38,781 nt of DNA from Gammaproteobacteria bacterium (GCA_024640825.1 JAHEEG010000016.1:1-38781); one strand, 5' to 3'; positions 1 to 7,793 are shown, counted from the stretch's first letter. The notes: generated from the letters alone by a model not told the origin. Numbers and translations: made by a program.

Positions 1-1
1 G

Positions 2-403
2 GAACGGGCTCTGCTGGCCGTATCCACGCTGGTAGTGCTGACAGGGCTGATCGGCATGATGACAGTGATTCTAAGCGGTCTGAACGAGCGCCGCCGGGAG
101 ATGGCCATCCTGCGCTCGGTAGGCGCGCGACCGAGGCACATATTTCTGCTCCTCATGGCAGAGTCGACATTGCTGGGCACCTTCGGCGCCGTGGGCGGAG
201 TGCTGCTGCTGAATCTGACCATACTCGCTGGCGCGCCCCACCTCCGGGCGGCAAGCGGCCTGCATATTTCGGCCGGCACCCCCGGGGCCGTAGAACTGCT
301 GGTAGTCAGCGCCGTCATGGTAACGTCCATGCTTCTGGGCCTGCCCCCTGCCTGGCGCGCTTATCGAAATTCACTGGCCGACGGGCTGAGCATTCGCCTG
401 TAA
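2..403 (+). CDS. ABC transporter permease, FtsX/MacB type (C-terminal part)
   Basis: The reading frame is open at the left window edge, so only the last 133 residues are seen. They contain three hydrophobic stretches separated by a short cytoplasmic loop with the pattern ERRREMAILRSVGARPRHI. That loop followed by two helices is typical of the C-terminal FtsX domain of MacB/LolC-like permeases, inner-membrane subunits of ABC systems that work on periplasmic substrates rather than importing solutes. The DUF3299 gene begins 23 bp downstream on the same strand, suggesting one operon. Permeases of this type beside DUF3299 proteins are known from the zinc-regulated zrg genes of vibrios, so a metal-linked role is a reasonable inference. 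The substrate cannot be read from this fragment. Confidence 0.8.
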   Translation, partial: ERALLAVSTLVVLTGLIGMMTVILSGLNERRREMAILRSVGARPRHIFLLLMAESTLLGTFGAVGGVLLLNLTILAGAPHLRAASGLHISAGTPGAVELLVVSAVMVTSMLLGLPPAWRAYRNSLADGLSIRL

Positions 404-426
404 CCTGCACCCGCCGGGAGTCGTGC

Positions 427-1011
427 ATGAACATTCGAATCCTATTCATCACAACGCTCGCACTGCTGAGCTTGAACATCCGGGCGGAATTGGCTCGGCC
501 AGAATTCGCTCGGCCGGAATTGGCTCGGCCGGAATCTGCGCTCGCAGAGAGCGGCGACACCGGGCAGGCCGAAAACATCTCCTGGGACGATCTGCTGCCG
601 CCGGACTGGATACCGCCGGCAACCTCCGTCAATCACTTCTTCGATGAAACGCCTGCGCAAACGCTATCTTCCGCCGAATCACCCGTCGTGCCAGCAATGA
701 ATCGCCGCAGGGTGCGCCTGCCCGGATATCTGGTTCCAATTGACCTCGAAGGCGAGCGCGTGCGCTCCTTTCTCATGGTCCCCTATTTCGGCGCCTGCAT
801 TCACGTGCCACCACCACCGCCGAATCAGGTCGTGTTCGTGGAGCTGGAGGACGCTGTCAGCCTGGCGGATCCCTACGGCGCCCACTGGGTAACGGGCGAA
901 CTCAGGACCAGCAACAACAGCACCGATCTGGCAGAAGCCGCTTACAGCATGCGCGGGGAATCGGTAGAGGTGTTCAACTGGGAGACCAGATATCAGCAGG
1001 CAGACCCTTAG
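427..1011 (+). CDS. DUF3299 domain protein, secreted
   Basis: This 194-residue protein starts with a typical signal peptide (MNIRILFITTLALLSLNIRA), and an SD-like GGGAG lies six bases before the ATG. The mature N-terminus is a repeat of the pentapeptide (L/F)ARPE, encoded by 15-bp tandem DNA repeats. The C-terminal half, about residues 95-190, carries the conserved DUF3299 features: RLPGYLVPIDLEG, a central FMVPYFGACIHVPPPPPNQ segment with a Cys and His, and a GELRTSNN stretch. The family is periplasmic, of unknown biochemistry, and repeatedly linked with FtsX-type ABC transporters and zinc- or metal-regulated genes. The Cys-His pair may bind metal. Family assignment is firm; function is inference. 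Confidence 0.85.
   Translation: MNIRILFITTLALLSLNIRAELARPEFARPELARPESALAESGDTGQAENISWDDLLPPDWIPPATSVNHFFDETPAQTLSSAESPVVPAMNRRRVRLPGYLVPIDLEGERVRSFLMVPYFGACIHVPPPPPNQVVFVELEDAVSLADPYGAHWVTGELRTSNNSTDLAEAAYSMRGESVEVFNWETRYQQADP
486..540 (+). repeat. 15-bp in-frame tandem repeat
   Basis: Three copies of a 15-bp unit close to GGAATTGGCTCGGCC (486-500, 501-515, 516-530) are followed by a partial fourth. They encode the (L/F)ARPE pentapeptide just after the signal peptide of the DUF3299 protein. Units 1 and 3 are identical; unit 2 differs at two positions. The unit length is a multiple of three, so slippage would change linker length without breaking the frame. Confidence 0.9.
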
Positions 1012-1018
1012 ACGGTCG

Positions 1019-1390
1019 TCAGCTCTCCGCCGAATGCTCCGAGGCGCGCCTGATATTGAGCCAGTGCGCCCAAGCGACCAAGGTAACACCGGTCAGGGTA
1101 AGGGGGACCTCGAGAGCACGGCCGAAGAAATGCGAGACCGCCACGAACATCAGCAGCAGGCCGGCGGTCCCGAACAGCACGCTCCTTACGTTAGCGTAGC
1201 GGGTATAGCCCACCCAGAGCGCAAGGACGGAAATGGGTACGGCCAAACCAAGCAAGAGCCAGTGGACGAGGGTTTCACTGCCCAGCAGCAGACTGCTCAT
1301 CGCAGGCAGGGCCAGGATCGCCAGAGGGATCGCCATGCAGTGCAGCAGGCAGACGGCGGACAGCAGCACCGCCACTCGGTCCATGGTCAT
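1019..1390 (-). CDS. MerC-like membrane protein
   Basis: A small membrane protein of 123 residues with about four hydrophobic helices. Near the N-terminus it has the pair LSAVCLLHCMAIPLAI; the Cys-x3-Cys pattern in the first helix is the hallmark of the MerC family. MerC was described as a mercury uptake protein, but chromosomal MerC-like proteins without other mer genes are often linked with zinc homeostasis. No merA, merT or merP is seen here. The frame stays open upstream, with other possible starts at 1462 and 1492. The ATG at 1390 is preferred because GGAGG lies upstream on the coding strand, although the spacing of about 14 bases is long. The gene converges with the DUF3299 gene, leaving 7 bp between them. 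Confidence 0.75.
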   Translation of the reverse strand: MTMDRVAVLLSAVCLLHCMAIPLAILALPAMSSLLLGSETLVHWLLLGLAVPISVLALWVGYTRYANVRSVLFGTAGLLLMFVAVSHFFGRALEVPLTLTGVTLVAWAHWLNIRRASEHSAES

Positions 1391-1472
1391 TCGCTGTGTC
1401 GCGTCCTCCGTTGCCAAGGGAGTAAGCAGGCTTTCGCGGATACCGTCCACGGCCTTTCCCATCCATCCGGTT

Positions 1473-1490
1473 GAAGTGTTATAACATCTC
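1473..1490. promoter_or_regulatory. Zur-like palindrome upstream of merC-like gene
   Basis: GAAGTGTTATAACATCTC is an almost perfect inverted repeat around the core TGTTATAACA (1477-1486). The flanks and half-sites resemble the gammaproteobacterial Zur box (consensus near GAAATGTTATA-n-TATAACATTTC), but the two halves are about 5 bp closer together than in that consensus. It lies between the MerC-like gene and the divergent cytochrome c' gene, about 85 bp upstream of the preferred merC start. Operator function is inferred from the symmetry and from the metal-linked neighbours. Confidence 0.4.
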
Positions 1491-1621
1491 ATTTTACTCG
1501 CCGGTTTGTCCAGAGCGCACCCGCATGCAGATGATGCCAATTGTCAGCCAACGGCAGATCGCCTAAGGTTGCGCGCTGAAAAGAAGCCCACAGGGGCCAC
1601 ATTTTTACAGGAGGAGTTTCG

Positions 1622-2050
1622 ATGAGGAATCTGATCCAGCTGACAGTGCTGGTTGGCGCGGCGACCATGCCAGGCTGGACGCTGAGCGCGTCCGAAGGTG
1701 ATGCCAAATACCGCGAACACGTGATGGAAGCCGTCGGCGGTCACATGCAGGCCATGGTGGACATTCTCAAGCAGGAAGTTTCGCACAGCGACCATCTGTT
1801 ACTGCATGCAAACGCCATGGCCGATCTCGGGAAAATCGCCTTGACGCTGTTCCCGCAAGGATCCGAAGGCGGCGACGCCCTACCGGCAATCTGGGAACAA
1901 CCGGAAGAGTTCCAAGAGAAACTCCAGGCATTCGACAGCGCGGCGGCCGGACTGAAGCAGACGGTAAGCAGCGGAGGCGAAGTGGGTCCCGCATTCCAGA
2001 CACTGGGGCAAGCCTGCAAAAGCTGCCACGACGATTATCGCGCCGAGTAA
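1622..2050 (+). CDS. Cytochrome c' (class II c-type cytochrome)
   Basis: The 142-residue protein begins with a signal peptide of about 23 residues ending near LSASEG, so it is exported to the periplasm. A single haem-binding motif CKSCH (C132, C135, H136) lies near the C-terminus, the arrangement of the four-helix-bundle cytochromes c'. The proteins bind NO and may act in nitrosative stress defence or electron transfer. A strong Shine-Dalgarno (CAGGAGGA) lies just before the ATG. The cytochrome b561-type gene on the other strand converges on it across a shared hairpin. Cytochrome c' and b561-like genes are often neighbours, so the membrane cytochrome may be its redox partner, though here the two are not in one operon. 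Confidence 0.9.
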   Translation: MRNLIQLTVLVGAATMPGWTLSASEGDAKYREHVMEAVGGHMQAMVDILKQEVSHSDHLLLHANAMADLGKIALTLFPQGSEGGDALPAIWEQPEEFQEKLQAFDSAAAGLKQTVSSGGEVGPAFQTLGQACKSCHDDYRAE

Positions 2051-2070
2051 ACTCTAGCGGACACGATAGA

Positions 2071-2100
2071 GGCGCCCGCCTCCTTAAAGAGGCGGTCGCC
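2071..2100. terminator. Hairpin between convergent cytochrome genes
   Basis: A 12-bp stem with one mismatch (2071-2082 with 2089-2100) and a six-base loop, CTTAAA, lies 20 bp past the cytochrome c' stop and 33 bp past the b561 stop. Its position between convergent genes fits a bidirectional terminator. The run of T after the stem is weak (TATTTC), so intrinsic termination may be inefficient. Confidence 0.55.
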
Positions 2101-2133
2101 TATTTCGACGCAGGGCGGGGCCCGGCAGTATTT

Positions 2134-2817
2134 TCAGACCAGTTCCAGTCCGGACCAGACGAGCGCCACGGCGGCAAAGGCCGTCAGCAGCGCAGCGATC
2201 CAGCGCTGATCCGTGGGTGGGACAGACGCCGGCTTGCGCCCGGTGAACATGGAAAGCGGCATTGGATCCCGACGCAGCGCGTAAACGGCGTGCGCCGACA
2301 GATGCACCAAGATGGCTGCAATGATCAACCAGAATATGCGGTGGTGCGCACCGGTCATGAGTGCCACCCACTCGTCAGAGCCGTAGCGAGCCAGCGGACC
2401 TTCGGTAAAAATTTCGTCGCTGGCAAACAGCCCTGCAAGCACCTGCATAGTCACCAGCAGCCACATGATCAGAATCAGCGCCGAACCAGGCGGCGTGTGC
2501 GCGCCGGTGGCCGGTATCCCTTTGAAGTAAGCCAGAATTCGTCCCGGCGAGGTCGCGTAGCTCGAGAAACGGGCATGCCGGCCACCCCAGATGGCCCAGA
2601 GCAGGCGGAACAGCAGCAACCCCAGGACGCAGTAGCCGAGACGCAGATGCCACGCCAGCAAACTGATGTCTTCAGACAGGCCGGTGTATAGGGAACCGCT
2701 GATACACGCGGCGAACAGCCAATGCCATAGCCGCAGAGGCCACTCCCAGACAAGGACCCCGGCGGTCGCCCGCGGCGGCGGCGCGGCGGCGGCAGAGGTG
2801 GACGGCGCTTCGGACAA
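2134..2817 (-). CDS. Cytochrome b561/b6-type membrane protein
   Basis: A 227-residue integral membrane protein with a short Pro/Ala-rich cytoplasmic N-terminus, at least four hydrophobic helices and an extra C-terminal helix. VWEWPLRLWHWLFA gives the first helix His, WHLRLGYCVLGLL the second region, HHRIFWLIIAAILVHLSAHA the later His ligands. This pattern belongs to the di-haem cytochrome b561 / Ni,Fe-hydrogenase cytochrome b family, which passes electrons between the quinone pool and periplasmic carriers. The cytochrome c' gene converges with it and is the obvious candidate partner. The ATG at 2817 begins the only sensible frame. The upstream 69 bp separate it from the divergent hydrolase gene, so both promoters must lie in that short stretch. 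Confidence 0.85.
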   Translation of the reverse strand: MSEAPSTSAAAAPPPRATAGVLVWEWPLRLWHWLFAACISGSLYTGLSEDISLLAWHLRLGYCVLGLLLFRLLWAIWGGRHARFSSYATSPGRILAYFKGIPATGAHTPPGSALILIMWLLVTMQVLAGLFASDEIFTEGPLARYGSDEWVALMTGAHHRIFWLIIAAILVHLSAHAVYALRRDPMPLSMFTGRKPASVPPTDQRWIAALLTAFAAVALVWSGLELV

Positions 2818-2886
2818 GGCGGATCCTCAGGTTTCGCGACCGGGCTATAATCGCGAACCCAGCGCCCAGGTCAAGAAGACTCAAAC

Positions 2887-3945
2887 GTGGAGATTCAAGA
2901 TATCGAGACCACTGAGCACACCGTCCGAACGGCGCGCCATACCACGCACTACCTGGCAGCGGGCCCCGAGCACGGACCGCTGATCATCTTCGTGCACGGC
3001 TGGCCGGAGCTGGCCATCAGCTGGCGCCACCAGCTGCCTGTAATGGCGGCGCTGGGCTTCCGCGCGGTAGCGCCGGACATGCGCGGCTACGGAAGATCGT
3101 CGGTTCCGCAGCGGCAAAGCGACTACGCGCTGGACAACATCGTCGCAGACATGCTGGAGCTCCTTGCGTCTCTGGGTCGGGAAAGCGCCGTCTGGGTGGG
3201 TCACGACTGGGGCAGTCCGGTAGTGTGGAGCCTCGCCAGTCACCATCCCGACCGCTGTCTGGGAGTAGCCAGTTTGTGCGTACCCTATCGAACTCTGGAG
3301 CTGGGTCTGGATGCCTGCCTGGAGCTGCTGGACAGAAATACCTACCCCGAGGCGGAGTTCCCGGCGGGCCAGTGGGACTATCAGCTGTTCTATCAAGCGC
3401 AGTTCGACGCGGCCCGCGCGGAAATGGAAGCCAACCCCTACAACACCGCGAGGATGCTGTTTCGTAAAGGCGACCCGACAGGGGTTAAGCAGCCGGCATT
3501 CACCGCCACGATTCGGCGCAACGGCGGCTGGTTCGGTCCCACAGCGGAGGCCCCCGACATGCCCCGAGACAGCGACGTTGTAAGCGAGGCGGATCTCTGC
3601 GCCTATGCGGCGGCATTGAAACGCAACGGATTTTACGGCGCCAACGCCTACTACATGAATCACCAGGCCAATGCCGCCTATGGCGAAAGCGTGTGCAACC
3701 ATGGATTCCTGGATATGCCCGTGCTATTTCTCGGCGCCCGCCACGACTACGTTTGCGAAACCGTGGAGTCTACGCTGGCATTGCCCATGCGCCAGCACTG
3801 CCGGCGCCTGAGCGAAGTCCTGATCGACTCGGGACACTGGATGGCACAGGAACGTCCCGGCGAGGTCAATGCGGCGCTGACACGCTGGCTGGCGACTGCG
3901 CTAAGCGAACACTGGCCCGCGCCGGGCGGGACTGGGTCTCCCTAA
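2887..3945 (+). CDS. Alpha/beta hydrolase, epoxide hydrolase-like
   Basis: 352 residues of the alpha/beta-hydrolase fold. The oxyanion-hole motif is HGWPE (residues 37-41), the nucleophile elbow GHDWGS places Asp107 as nucleophile, and the catalytic His is H317 in DSGHWMAQE. An Asp nucleophile with the HGWP motif is characteristic of epoxide hydrolases and haloalkane dehalogenases; the cap region between about 135 and 245 is Tyr-rich (YGANAYYMN), favouring an epoxide hydrolase. The substrate is unknown and no signal peptide is seen, so it is probably cytosolic. The start is GTG at 2887 with AAGAAG a few bases upstream. It is divergent from the cytochrome b gene and is followed directly by a 14-bp tandem repeat. 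Family is secure; the precise reaction is inferred. Confidence 0.85.
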   Translation: MEIQDIETTEHTVRTARHTTHYLAAGPEHGPLIIFVHGWPELAISWRHQLPVMAALGFRAVAPDMRGYGRSSVPQRQSDYALDNIVADMLELLASLGRESAVWVGHDWGSPVVWSLASHHPDRCLGVASLCVPYRTLELGLDACLELLDRNTYPEAEFPAGQWDYQLFYQAQFDAARAEMEANPYNTARMLFRKGDPTGVKQPAFTATIRRNGGWFGPTAEAPDMPRDSDVVSEADLCAYAAALKRNGFYGANAYYMNHQANAAYGESVCNHGFLDMPVLFLGARHDYVCETVESTLALPMRQHCRRLSEVLIDSGHWMAQERPGEVNAALTRWLATALSEHWPAPGGTGSP

Positions 3946-3954
3946 GCGAGCCCT

Positions 3955-4010
3955 GCAGGCCGCGCCTCGCAGGCCGCGCCTCGCAGGCCGCGCCTCGCAG
4001 GCCGCGCCTC
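3955..4010. repeat. 14-bp tandem repeat, four perfect copies
   Basis: Four exact copies of GCAGGCCGCGCCTC run head to tail, starting 10 bp after the hydrolase stop and reaching the last bases of the convergent oxygenase gene. The unit is very GC-rich. The array fills almost the whole gap between the two convergent stops. No coding role is apparent; it may form stable structure in both transcripts. Confidence 0.95.
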
Positions 4011-4968
4011 ACGGGGCCCGGAAGTGCTCGATCTGTATTTCTTCACCGTAGTCGGCGTAATCACCGGCAGCCCGGCCCGCCCGAAACGCCCCCCAGTTTA
4101 TAGGCCGGTATCGGACAGGTTCGCCCTGGGCAAGGCAGCTGGCCAGCGGCGCGTAGTCAGTGGCGTAACTCGGGTTGAAGAAAAAGGCCGCGCTGTAACG
4201 GCTCGCCTCTGCGTTAACGAGCACGCGGTGCAGGGGTGCCCGATAGCGGTCGTTGGACCAGACCTGCACCACATCCCCGATATTGACGGTAAGTGCACCC
4301 GGCACGGGCTCCACCAGCTGCCATCGGCCTTCATGTAGAACCTGCAGCCCAGGCTGCGTGTCCTGCAGGAGTATCGTCAGGGCGCCCGCATCGGTGTGGT
4401 GATGAATCCCCAACTCGCCCGCGTCGCCGCCAGCAGGCATGTCCGCAGGAGCGGGCCGCGCGCAGGGCGGATAATAATTTAGGCGCAGAAAGCTGGTCGG
4501 GTTGGGACGGAAAGCTTTCTCCAATCCGTTACCGGGTAGGCCCAGATTCAATGCCACACCTTCCAGGAGCCGGAAACTCACCGCTTGGCAATCCAAATAC
4601 CAGGTTTCCATCTCGACCTGGAACCCCGGCATGTCCTTGGGCCACTGCGGATAGCTGCCCGCAAGCGGCCCGGAACATTCCGCCGGGCCTACGTCGAATA
4701 TCTGCTTCCAGTCCCGACGGTTCTTGGTGAGCTCACGATCAAAGTAACCCCAGGCATTCTCCGAGCTGCGCTCAATTTGCAGCTTGTCTTCCCTGGGCAG
4801 ATCGAAAAATCGGCGCATCTGCCGGTAGACAAACTCGAGCCGGGTAGTATCCAGCCCATGGTCTACCAGCTGGAAAAAGCCCCACTCACGACAGGCTCTA
4901 TCCAGCTCGTCGAGCTTGCTGCGATTCGCACGCAGCTCGCGCAGGCTGACAACCGGTACCCGCGACAT
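4009..4968 (-). CDS. 2-oxoglutarate/Fe(II) oxygenase, isopenicillin N synthase-like
   Basis: 319 residues. The N-terminal non-haem dioxygenase domain begins with VPVVSLRELR, and GFFQLVDHG is the usual conserved segment. The Fe(II) facial triad is H191-x-D193 and H247, and R257-x-S259 fits the 2-oxoglutarate-binding RxS motif. The family hydroxylates, desaturates or cyclises small molecules; the substrate here is unknown. The ATG at 4968 is preferred because it falls five bases after the stop of the upstream DUF2855 gene and begins a canonical N-terminus; a longer frame would run into that gene. The two are probably co-transcribed. Downstream the gene overlaps the last bases of the 14-bp repeat array, so its C-terminus (HFRAP) sits at the array boundary. 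Confidence 0.85.
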   Translation of the reverse strand: MSRVPVVSLRELRANRSKLDELDRACREWGFFQLVDHGLDTTRLEFVYRQMRRFFDLPREDKLQIERSSENAWGYFDRELTKNRRDWKQIFDVGPAECSGPLAGSYPQWPKDMPGFQVEMETWYLDCQAVSFRLLEGVALNLGLPGNGLEKAFRPNPTSFLRLNYYPPCARPAPADMPAGGDAGELGIHHHTDAGALTILLQDTQPGLQVLHEGRWQLVEPVPGALTVNIGDVVQVWSNDRYRAPLHRVLVNAEASRYSAAFFFNPSYATDYAPLASCLAQGEPVRYRPINWGAFRAGRAAGDYADYGEEIQIEHFRAP

Positions 4969-4973
4969 GATTG

Positions 4974-6071
4974 CTAAGCCGACTCCTCGAGCAGGCCTAG
5001 AACATGACCGCAATCAGGGGAAGCGCGGTTTTCCAACATCAGCTGGTAGATTTTTTCCACCGCGCCTCGACCGCGACCATGCTCCACGGTGATCCAACCG
5101 CTGACAGATGCCGAAAATCCAGCCCAGGCTTCACCCAGACGCGCTTCGAACCCGGTGCCCCCCCAATCCTTGAGGCGTTTCTCCACATGGGACGGCGCGA
5201 AAAACAGCTCCGGCACCGGCCCTGCCATGTCCCGGGCGCCTTTTCTTGCATCCCAGTGAGTTGCGCCTACCAGACAGCTGTAGCGCAGCGCCTTGTCAAG
5301 ATGGTCGTGCACGGCCGCCAATACCTCACCATTGCCCGCCATATCGACCATCACCGTGGGCTGACACTCAAGTTTGTCGATCTCGTCGTAGCTGTGCACG
5401 CGATGGTAGCAGCCCAGGCTTTTCACGAACGCCAGGTTAGCGGCAGACGTCAACCCGATTGCCTGCACCTGGTTAGCCCGGTTGGCATGCAGCAGGTAGG
5501 CCAATCCCAGAGACGTCTTGCTGGAGGCGCTGGTCAGCACCACCCGTCCGGCGCCGAAAAATTCGCTGTCCGCCAGGAAATCATCGATCAGAAAGGAGGT
5601 CGTGAACAGCGGCCGATAGAGCATCTGAGCGTCTTCCGCATCCCGACGATAGCCAGGATCTGCCGCCACCCGCTGATACTGATTGTAAACAGCGGCCAGC
5701 CCCTGCCGATGAGCGCTGGCGTCCATCAGCTGACGCTCCGTTACCCGGTCGGCCTGTATGACAAGATGCGAGGACATCGGATAGTAGCCATAAAGCCGCT
5801 CCCCGACGGGCACATCGGGATGCTCGGAAGCCACGACATCGGCAAAGCCCCAGACCGGGATCCGGCCCCAGTCGTCATCCACCGGAAAGAATTGCCAGTA
5901 GTTCATGCTATCCCCGGCGACTCCATAAGTAATGTTGTTGGCGGTCAGGGCAAAAGCGTCCACGGCAAGCAGAACCTGGCCAACCTGAAGGGTTTCGGGC
6001 AGTGGTTGCTCTCGCCATTGGGTTTGTCGCAGATCCCGTCGACCCACCAGGAAGTCCAGCTGCTGTGCCAT
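4974..6071 (-). CDS. DUF2855 family protein, MDR-like fold
   Basis: 365 residues with features of the DUF2855 family, distant relatives of the zinc-independent medium-chain dehydrogenases. The N-terminal part has FALTANNITYGVAGD and WGRIPVWGFADVVAS; a nucleotide-binding-like region VVLTSASSKTSLGLAYLL follows around residue 180, and VMVDMAGNGEV around 245. The reaction is not established for the family. ATG at 6071 is chosen with GAGGAG upstream; a GTG directly before it is less likely. The gene shares an operon with the 2-oxoglutarate oxygenase downstream, five bases apart, suggesting both act on the same small molecule or lipid. It is divergent from the gamma-glutamyltransferase-like gene across a 200-bp gap that holds a 14-bp repeat array. 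Confidence 0.8.
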   Translation of the reverse strand: MAQQLDFLVGRRDLRQTQWREQPLPETLQVGQVLLAVDAFALTANNITYGVAGDSMNYWQFFPVDDDWGRIPVWGFADVVASEHPDVPVGERLYGYYPMSSHLVIQADRVTERQLMDASAHRQGLAAVYNQYQRVAADPGYRRDAEDAQMLYRPLFTTSFLIDDFLADSEFFGAGRVVLTSASSKTSLGLAYLLHANRANQVQAIGLTSAANLAFVKSLGCYHRVHSYDEIDKLECQPTVMVDMAGNGEVLAAVHDHLDKALRYSCLVGATHWDARKGARDMAGPVPELFFAPSHVEKRLKDWGGTGFEARLGEAWAGFSASVSGWITVEHGRGRGAVEKIYQLMLENRASPDCGHVLGLLEESA

Positions 6072-6171
6072 CACGGTGCTCCTCAGGTCATTCGAATGTC
6101 ATTGACACGCTGCCATCGGAAATCCCGATGGCGATATGATCGCAAGATTACATGATCTGCACCCCGCAGGC

Positions 6172-6232
6172 AGGGGTGCCCGGCTAGGGGTGCCCGGCCA
6201 GGGGTGCCCGGCCAGGGGTGCCCGGCCAGGGA
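6172..6232. repeat. 14-bp tandem repeat, four copies and a partial fifth
   Basis: Units of AGGGGTGCCCGGCC are at 6172-6185 (one mismatch at the last base), 6186-6199, 6200-6213 and 6214-6227, followed by a decayed partial copy. The array lies in the divergent promoter region between the DUF2855 and gamma-glutamyltransferase-like genes, about 40 bp before the latter's start. Each unit contains the self-complementary core GCCCGGC, so hairpins or protein binding are possible. It has the same unit length as the array at 3955-4010 but a different sequence. Confidence 0.95.
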
Positions 6233-6272
6233 TGACGGGCGTGAAGCGCCAGAACAGAACGGGACTCTGAAG

Positions 6273-7790
6273 ATGGCAGAACCATCGGGGGCAGTAGCCG
6301 CCGGACATCCGGTCACCGCCGCTGCGGCTGAGGAAATTCTGCGCGAGGGTGGCAACGCCTTCGACGCTGTGGTCGCTGCGGCCGCGACCGCCTGCGTCGT
6401 TGAGCCGGTGCTGGCTTCTCTGGCAGGTGGCGGATTTCTTCTGGCCCACAAAGCGGGCGAGGCGCCGGTTGTTCACGACTTCTTCGCCCAGACCCCGCTA
6501 AAACGTCAGTCTGAGGACGCAACGGAGTTCTACCCGGTTTACGCCAATTTTGGTCACGTAACCCAGGAGTTCCACATCGGCCTTGGCAGCGTCGCCACGC
6601 CGGGGGCAGTCGCCGGGTTCTTCGACATCCACCAACGCCACGGCACTTTACCCATGGCCCGGCTTCTGGAGCCAGCCATAAGGGCTGCCCGAGAGGGCGT
6701 CCGGGTGGAGGCGCTGCAGAGCTATATCTTCGATGTGGTAGCCCCCATCTATCAGGCCAGCCGGGAGGCCAGAGAAACCTACGGCAGCCTGCATCCAGGG
6801 CGTGTTCATCGGCAGCCCGCGTTGGCGGCGACCCTCGAAGCCCTGTCGCAGGAAGGCCCCGACCTGTTCTATCGCGGGGAACTGGCGCATCGCCTCGACC
6901 GACTCTCCAAGGAGCAGGGCGGACACCTTGGCGCCGCGGATCTGCAAAGTTACGAGGTCATTCATCGGGCTCCCCTGAGCATCAACTATCGGGGTGCCCG
7001 GATTCTAACCAACCCACCACCCACGGCGGGAGGCATTCTCATCGCTTTCGGGCTCGGACTGCTGGCAGCCACCCCCATCGATCGCTCATCACCGGAAAGC
7101 CCGGGTCATATGCATCTGCTGGCCGAGGTGCTCGAAGCAACGGTGGCGGCCAGAATCGCCGTTCTCGCCGCTGCTGAGTCCTCCGGTGAGCTCAGCCCCA
7201 AGCTGTTGGCCGTCTACCGGGAACGCGTGCTCGGGGCTCCGCCCATGAACCGCGGCACCACCCATATCAGCATCATCGACCGGGCGGGAAACGCCGCTGC
7301 CTTGACGCTCTCCAATGGGGAGGGCTGCGGCCACCTCATCCCCGACTCCGGCATCATGCTCAACAACATGCTGGGCGAAGAGGACATCAATCCGCACGGA
7401 TTCAATGCCTGGCCGAGCAACAGGCGCATGACCTCGATGATGGCGCCAACGCTGGTGGAGCGGGACAGCTGTCGCATCGCCATGGGGTCCGGCGGCTCGA
7501 ATCGAATACGCAGCGCCATCCTTCAAGTCATCGTCAACCTTCTGGATTACCGCGATGACCCGGCGACCGCCGTTGCCCGCCCTAGGCTCCACGCCGAGGC
7601 AGGCCACCTTTCAATAGAGGGTGGTTTCCCGGCTGAGGTCGTTGCCGCCCTGGTCGACGCACACCCCGCGACCGAGGTGTGGCCAGCACGGAACCTGTTC
7701 TTTGGCGGGGTGCACCTCGCCATGCGGGGAGCCGATGGCTTCGCGGCTGCTGGCGACCCGCGCCGGGGCGGAATCGGACGAACGCTTTGA
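6273..7790 (+). CDS. Gamma-glutamyltransferase-like Ntn hydrolase
   Basis: 505 residues that align throughout with gamma-glutamyltranspeptidase. The N-terminal half begins GHPVTAAAAEEILREGGNAFDA, a typical GGT opening. The autocleavage site and catalytic nucleophile is Thr329 in GTTHIS, followed by DRAGNAAALTLSNGEG and SGIMLNNMLGEED, which match the small-subunit start. Later GSGGSNRIRSAILQVIVN matches the conserved GSPGGSRI region. Known enzymes transfer or hydrolyse gamma-glutamyl groups such as that of glutathione. No signal peptide is present and the protein is about 70 residues shorter than E. coli GGT, so this member may be cytosolic and have another substrate. ATG at 6273 is used because an earlier in-frame ATG would translate the tandem repeat. 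Confidence 0.85.
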   Translation: MAEPSGAVAAGHPVTAAAAEEILREGGNAFDAVVAAAATACVVEPVLASLAGGGFLLAHKAGEAPVVHDFFAQTPLKRQSEDATEFYPVYANFGHVTQEFHIGLGSVATPGAVAGFFDIHQRHGTLPMARLLEPAIRAAREGVRVEALQSYIFDVVAPIYQASREARETYGSLHPGRVHRQPALAATLEALSQEGPDLFYRGELAHRLDRLSKEQGGHLGAADLQSYEVIHRAPLSINYRGARILTNPPPTAGGILIAFGLGLLAATPIDRSSPESPGHMHLLAEVLEATVAARIAVLAAAESSGELSPKLLAVYRERVLGAPPMNRGTTHISIIDRAGNAAALTLSNGEGCGHLIPDSGIMLNNMLGEEDINPHGFNAWPSNRRMTSMMAPTLVERDSCRIAMGSGGSNRIRSAILQVIVNLLDYRDDPATAVARPRLHAEAGHLSIEGGFPAEVVAALVDAHPATEVWPARNLFFGGVHLAMRGADGFAAAGDPRRGGIGRTL

Positions 7791-7793
7791 GCC

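Noticed and set aside
1019-1390. Mercury-resistance operon
   Set aside because: No merA, merT, merP or merR in the window; the neighbours suggest zinc or other metal handling.
5004-6155. 383-codon open frame antisense to the DUF2855 gene
   Set aside because: No recognisable domain; the opposite frame is a clear family member with a good ribosome-binding site.
3955-6232. Possible CRISPR array
   Set aside because: The 14-bp repeats are directly adjacent with no spacers, and no cas gene is present.
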